From: a bacterium
Lineage (GTDB): Bacteria > Gemmatimonadota > Glassbacteria > GWA2-58-10
DNA: 15,976 nt
NCBI GenBank assembly: GCA_021372515.1
Contig: JAJFUG010000097.1
Location: 1-15,976, forward strand
Reading direction: 5' to 3'
A program made the translations under genes and the position numbers. Within the stretch, counting starts at the first letter, position 1, and each line of letters begins with the position of its first letter. Of the stretch, positions 13,679 to 15,976 are shown one piece after another. The notes beneath the pieces were generated by a model. That model worked only from the letters and a program-made list of their open reading frames with translations. It did no database searches and was not told where the DNA came from.

Positions 13679-15343
13679 ATGGGATATATCGGTCTGATCG
13701 TCCTGCTCGCCTTCCTCCTGTCAAAGATCCTCATCGGGGGGCTGCTCTCGCGCTGGATCGACACGGGGGACGATTTCATGGTCGCGGGCCGTCACCTGAC
13801 CCCGTTCATCCTGGCCTCCGCCCTGACCGCGGCGAACGTAAACCTGTTCAGTTTCATCGGACAGAGCGGCACCGCCTATATGCACGGCATCTCGATCATC
13901 TGGCAGAGCTGGACCGGCAACATGGGTCTGGTGTTCGCCGGCCTGCTGATCATTCCCATCCTGAGACGGCTCAAGATCAAAACCGTCCCCGAATTCCTGG
14001 AAATGCGCTACAGCCGGGTGATCCGGATCCTTATCGGCTTCATCTGGGTGATCCGCCTCACTTTCTGGCTGGGGGTCGTGCTGGTGGCCGCCACGGTCGC
14101 TTTCAGCACCATCGCCTACGTGCCGGGCTTTGAAATCACCTCCTCGCAGACTTTCTGGCTCTTCCTTTTCGCCGGCATCGCCATAGTCTTCACTTTCATG
14201 GGCGGGATGTGGGCCGTGACGATCATCGACTCGATCCAGTTCATCCTGATGCTGGGCGGGGCGCTGATAATCCTGCCGATAGTCATGGCCAAGGTGGGCT
14301 GGTGGCCGGGCCTGATGTCGCACCTGGCCGAGGGCCGGATGAACCTGGTGCCGCAGACCGGCCTGTACAACTGGAAGTTCATCCTGGCGATCTGGATCCT
14401 GGGCATCCAGTGGGCGAGCACGGACGCGGGGCTGCTGCAGATGTCGCTCAGCTCCAAGGACGCCCGCAGCGCGGCCCGCGGCCTGGTGCTGGCCGGGATC
14501 ATCACCACGCCGTTCGCCCTGCTCTGGATCCTGCCCGGCCTGGTCAGCTCGGTGCTGCTCCCGGGGCTGACCAACATGGACAAGGCTTTCCCCACCCTGA
14601 TCAGCACTTCGCTTGGACCGGCCCTGATCGTCCTGGTGGCCTGCGGCCTGCTCTCCAACCAGATGAGTACGGTCAGCACCAACCTGACCGGAGCGGCCAG
14701 CGTTTTCTGCAACGATGTCTACAAGAGTCTGTTCAACCGGGAAGCCTCGCAGCGCCAGACCCTGATCATCGTGCGGACGATGATCGTGCTGGCCGGGCTG
14801 ATGGGGATCGGCTTCGCCTTCCTGATCCCGCTGATCGGCGAGAACGTGGTGGCCGCCTACCTGACCGTGGTGGGTATTTTCGACATGCCGTTCTTCGTTA
14901 TCACCATCGTGTTCGGCCTGCTCTGGAAACGGGGCAACTGGCAGGGCATGCTGATCGGCTATATCGTGGGGATAATAGTGGGCTCGCTGTCCGCCTATTA
15001 CCGTGGCGTGGACGCTTTCTTCTTCTCCACGTTCCTCAGCACGGCCTCGGTGCTGGTTGTGGCGCCCCTGGCCTCGCTGTTATTCCCGGCCCCCCCCAAG
15101 GACAAGGTCGATACGGTCTGGCGCGCCCGCCAGCATGACGTCGAAGGCGACGGCAAGCCGTTCCACCTGTTCCCGGTCTCCGGCGGCGGACGGTTCTTCA
15201 TGGCAGTGTTCTTCCTCGGGCTGGCGCTGTTCCTGGCCGGTGTGTTCTCGGGGTCCGTGGGCTATGTCCACGCCGGGATGCTGGCCCTCTGCGGAATGGT
15301 CGTCTATTTCGCGGGCGGGCTGCTAAGGCTTATGTTCGACTGA
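13679..15343 (+). CDS. Sodium:solute symporter family transporter (SSS)
   Basis: The 554-residue integral membrane protein has about 13-14 hydrophobic segments and belongs to the SSS/SLC5 family, which couples uptake of sugars, amino acids, carboxylates or similar solutes to sodium. Family features include the N-terminal FMVAGRHLTPFILASALTAANVNLFSFIGQSGTAYMHG, the following RRLKIKTVPEFLEMRYSRVIR, GGMWAVTIIDSIQFILMLGG, and the mid-protein STDAGLLQMSLSSKDARSAARG and LLSNQMSTVSTNLTGAASVFCNDVYKSLF. The substrate cannot be told from the sequence. A polar loop (about residues 466-505) precedes the last two helices. ATG 13679 is chosen over the open frame from 13559 because GGAG stands 8 nt before it and the product starts with a membrane helix; the 40 upstream residues overlap the promoter. 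It is transcribed away from the M50 operon and appears to stand alone. Confidence 0.93.
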   Translation: MGYIGLIVLLAFLLSKILIGGLLSRWIDTGDDFMVAGRHLTPFILASALTAANVNLFSFIGQSGTAYMHGISIIWQSWTGNMGLVFAGLLIIPILRRLKIKTVPEFLEMRYSRVIRILIGFIWVIRLTFWLGVVLVAATVAFSTIAYVPGFEITSSQTFWLFLFAGIAIVFTFMGGMWAVTIIDSIQFILMLGGALIILPIVMAKVGWWPGLMSHLAEGRMNLVPQTGLYNWKFILAIWILGIQWASTDAGLLQMSLSSKDARSAARGLVLAGIITTPFALLWILPGLVSSVLLPGLTNMDKAFPTLISTSLGPALIVLVACGLLSNQMSTVSTNLTGAASVFCNDVYKSLFNREASQRQTLIIVRTMIVLAGLMGIGFAFLIPLIGENVVAAYLTVVGIFDMPFFVITIVFGLLWKRGNWQGMLIGYIVGIIVGSLSAYYRGVDAFFFSTFLSTASVLVVAPLASLLFPAPPKDKVDTVWRARQHDVEGDGKPFHLFPVSGGGRFFMAVFFLGLALFLAGVFSGSVGYVHAGMLALCGMVVYFAGGLLRLMFD

Positions 15344-15360
15344 GGCGGAAGGCGTCTTGC

Positions 15361-15426
15361 CTGTAGGGGCAGGCCCCCGTGCCTGCCCCGTCCAATCCGG
15401 GCGGCCACAGGGGGCCGCCCCTACAG
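15361..15426. repeat. 66-bp compound palindrome, GTAG/REP type
   Basis: Perfect 10-bp terminal inverted repeats CTGTAGGGGC (15361-15370) and GCCCCTACAG (15417-15426) enclose two separate hairpins: GGGGCAGGC/GCCTGCCCC (15366-15374 with 15381-15389, 6-nt loop) and GGGCGGCC/GGCCGCCC (15399-15406 with 15413-15420, 6-nt loop). It begins 17 nt after the symporter stop and ends 38 nt before the methyltransferase start. The two-hairpin form with GTAG feet at both outer ends resembles a bacterial interspersed mosaic element built from two inverted REPs. REPs of that kind are moved by RAYT-type transposases; none is in this window. Confidence 0.75.
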
Positions 15427-15464
15427 AAAGCCATATGCAGGACAAGCTCCTTAAGGAGCGCCAA

Positions 15465-15976
15465 ATGCCGGAAAACATTCTCTACTACGGCGACAACCTC
15501 AACATCCTGCGCCAGCACGTGCCGGGCGAGAGCGTGGACCTGGTCTACCTCGACCCTCCGTTCAACTCCAACGCCTCCTACAACGTGCTGTTCGCCGAGC
15601 AGGACGGCAGCCGGGCCGCCTCGCAGATCCGCGCCTTCGAGGACACCTGGACCTGGGACCAGGAGGACGAGGCTGTCTTTGCCGAGTTGGTGACCAAGGG
15701 CGGGAAGGTGGCCGACGCCCTGCAAGCATTCCGCACATTTCTGGGGCCCTGCGACCTGCTGGCCTACCTGGTCATGATGGCGCCGCGGCTGGTCGAGCTG
15801 CGCCGGGTGCTCAAGCCGACCGGGAGCATCTACCTCCACTGTGACCCGACCGCGAGCCACTACCTAAAGATGCTCATGGACGCAGTGTTCGGGCCTGGAA
15901 ACTTTACGAATGAGGTGATTTGGAAAAGGTCTCTCCCACATGGGAATCAATCAAAAAAGTACGGAGCTTCGCATGA
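15465..15976 (+). CDS. DNA methyltransferase, N6/N4 type, beta-class order (3' part missing)
   Basis: The first 170 residues of a site-specific DNA methyltransferase are present. Motif IV is LDPPF at residues 29-33 (VDLVYLDPPFNSNASYNVLF), preceded by ILYYGDNLNIL, and GSIYLHCDPTASHYLKMLMDAVFGPGNFTNEVIWKR is the following motif region of the N6_N4_Mtase family. Having DPPF close to the N-terminus implies the AdoMet-binding FxGxG motif lies further on, the order of beta-class enzymes, often adenine-N6 methylases such as type III Mod subunits. ATG 15465 is chosen over in-frame ATG 15435 because AAGGAG stands 8 nt upstream and the protein then starts MPENILYYGDNL. From about 15890 the base composition falls sharply to near 43% G+C. 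Whether a restriction enzyme or another defence gene follows cannot be seen. Confidence 0.88.
   Translation, partial: MPENILYYGDNLNILRQHVPGESVDLVYLDPPFNSNASYNVLFAEQDGSRAASQIRAFEDTWTWDQEDEAVFAELVTKGGKVADALQAFRTFLGPCDLLAYLVMMAPRLVELRRVLKPTGSIYLHCDPTASHYLKMLMDAVFGPGNFTNEVIWKRSLPHGNQSKKYGASH

Noticed and set aside
15330-15860. Minus-strand open frame opposite the methyltransferase start
   Set aside because: It is antisense to the conserved DPPF methyltransferase frame and runs through the palindromic element; no domain is visible.
1-15976. CRISPR arrays, insertion sequences, integrase or phage genes
   Set aside because: No regularly spaced repeats, transposase-like products or attachment-site duplications were seen on either strand.

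Overview
The window is about 16 kb of GC-rich bacterial chromosome (about 65% G+C by eye), almost fully coding. It carries twelve recognisable protein genes, ten on the minus strand and two on the plus strand at the right end. Lipobox and secretion signals, an L,D-transpeptidase, an RluB-type pseudouridine synthase and good sigma-70-like promoters (TTGACA/TATAAT type) point to a didermic bacterium. The very large cyclase-ATPase-TPR protein and the codon use would fit a deltaproteobacterium-like lineage or a candidate phylum of the FCB group, but no marker fixes the phylum. I see no rRNA, tRNA, CRISPR array, transposase gene or phage gene.

Left part (1-2752, minus strand): a truncated alanine-racemase-like gene with an unusual N-terminal extension; a monofunctional aspartate kinase (lysC); and a small lipoprotein. 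A GTAG-type palindrome lies between the racemase and lysC. Middle (2787-7511, minus): a 1574-residue protein resembling soluble adenylyl cyclase, with two degenerate class III cyclase domains, a STAND/AAA ATPase and a long TPR tail. It has a strong-looking promoter and is followed 34 nt later by the lipoprotein gene, probably as one transcript. Then come a lower-GC gene of a conserved uncharacterised family (7635-8129) and a secreted L,D-transpeptidase with an NTF2-like tail (8282-9184), which has its own promoter and an intrinsic terminator.

Right part (9299-13379, minus): a tight housekeeping cluster, site-2 protease (M50) - trpS - scpA - scpB - rluB, read from one strong promoter near 13482-13510. 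scpA/scpB overlap and scpB/rluB are one base apart. The proteins of this cluster serve tRNA charging, chromosome condensation (ScpA and ScpB with SMC), 23S rRNA modification and membrane proteolysis. Divergently, a sodium:solute symporter (13679-15343) is read to the right. It is followed by a 66-bp compound palindrome of the REP type and by the 5' part of a beta-class DNA methyltransferase that runs off the window and may open a restriction-modification or defence locus.

The most notable items are the soluble-adenylyl-cyclase-like giant with altered metal-binding sites, the two GTAG palindromes (possible REP/BIME family), the extended racemase and the truncated methyltransferase. Most of the window is ordinary core genome; no clearly new system can be demonstrated from this sequence alone.
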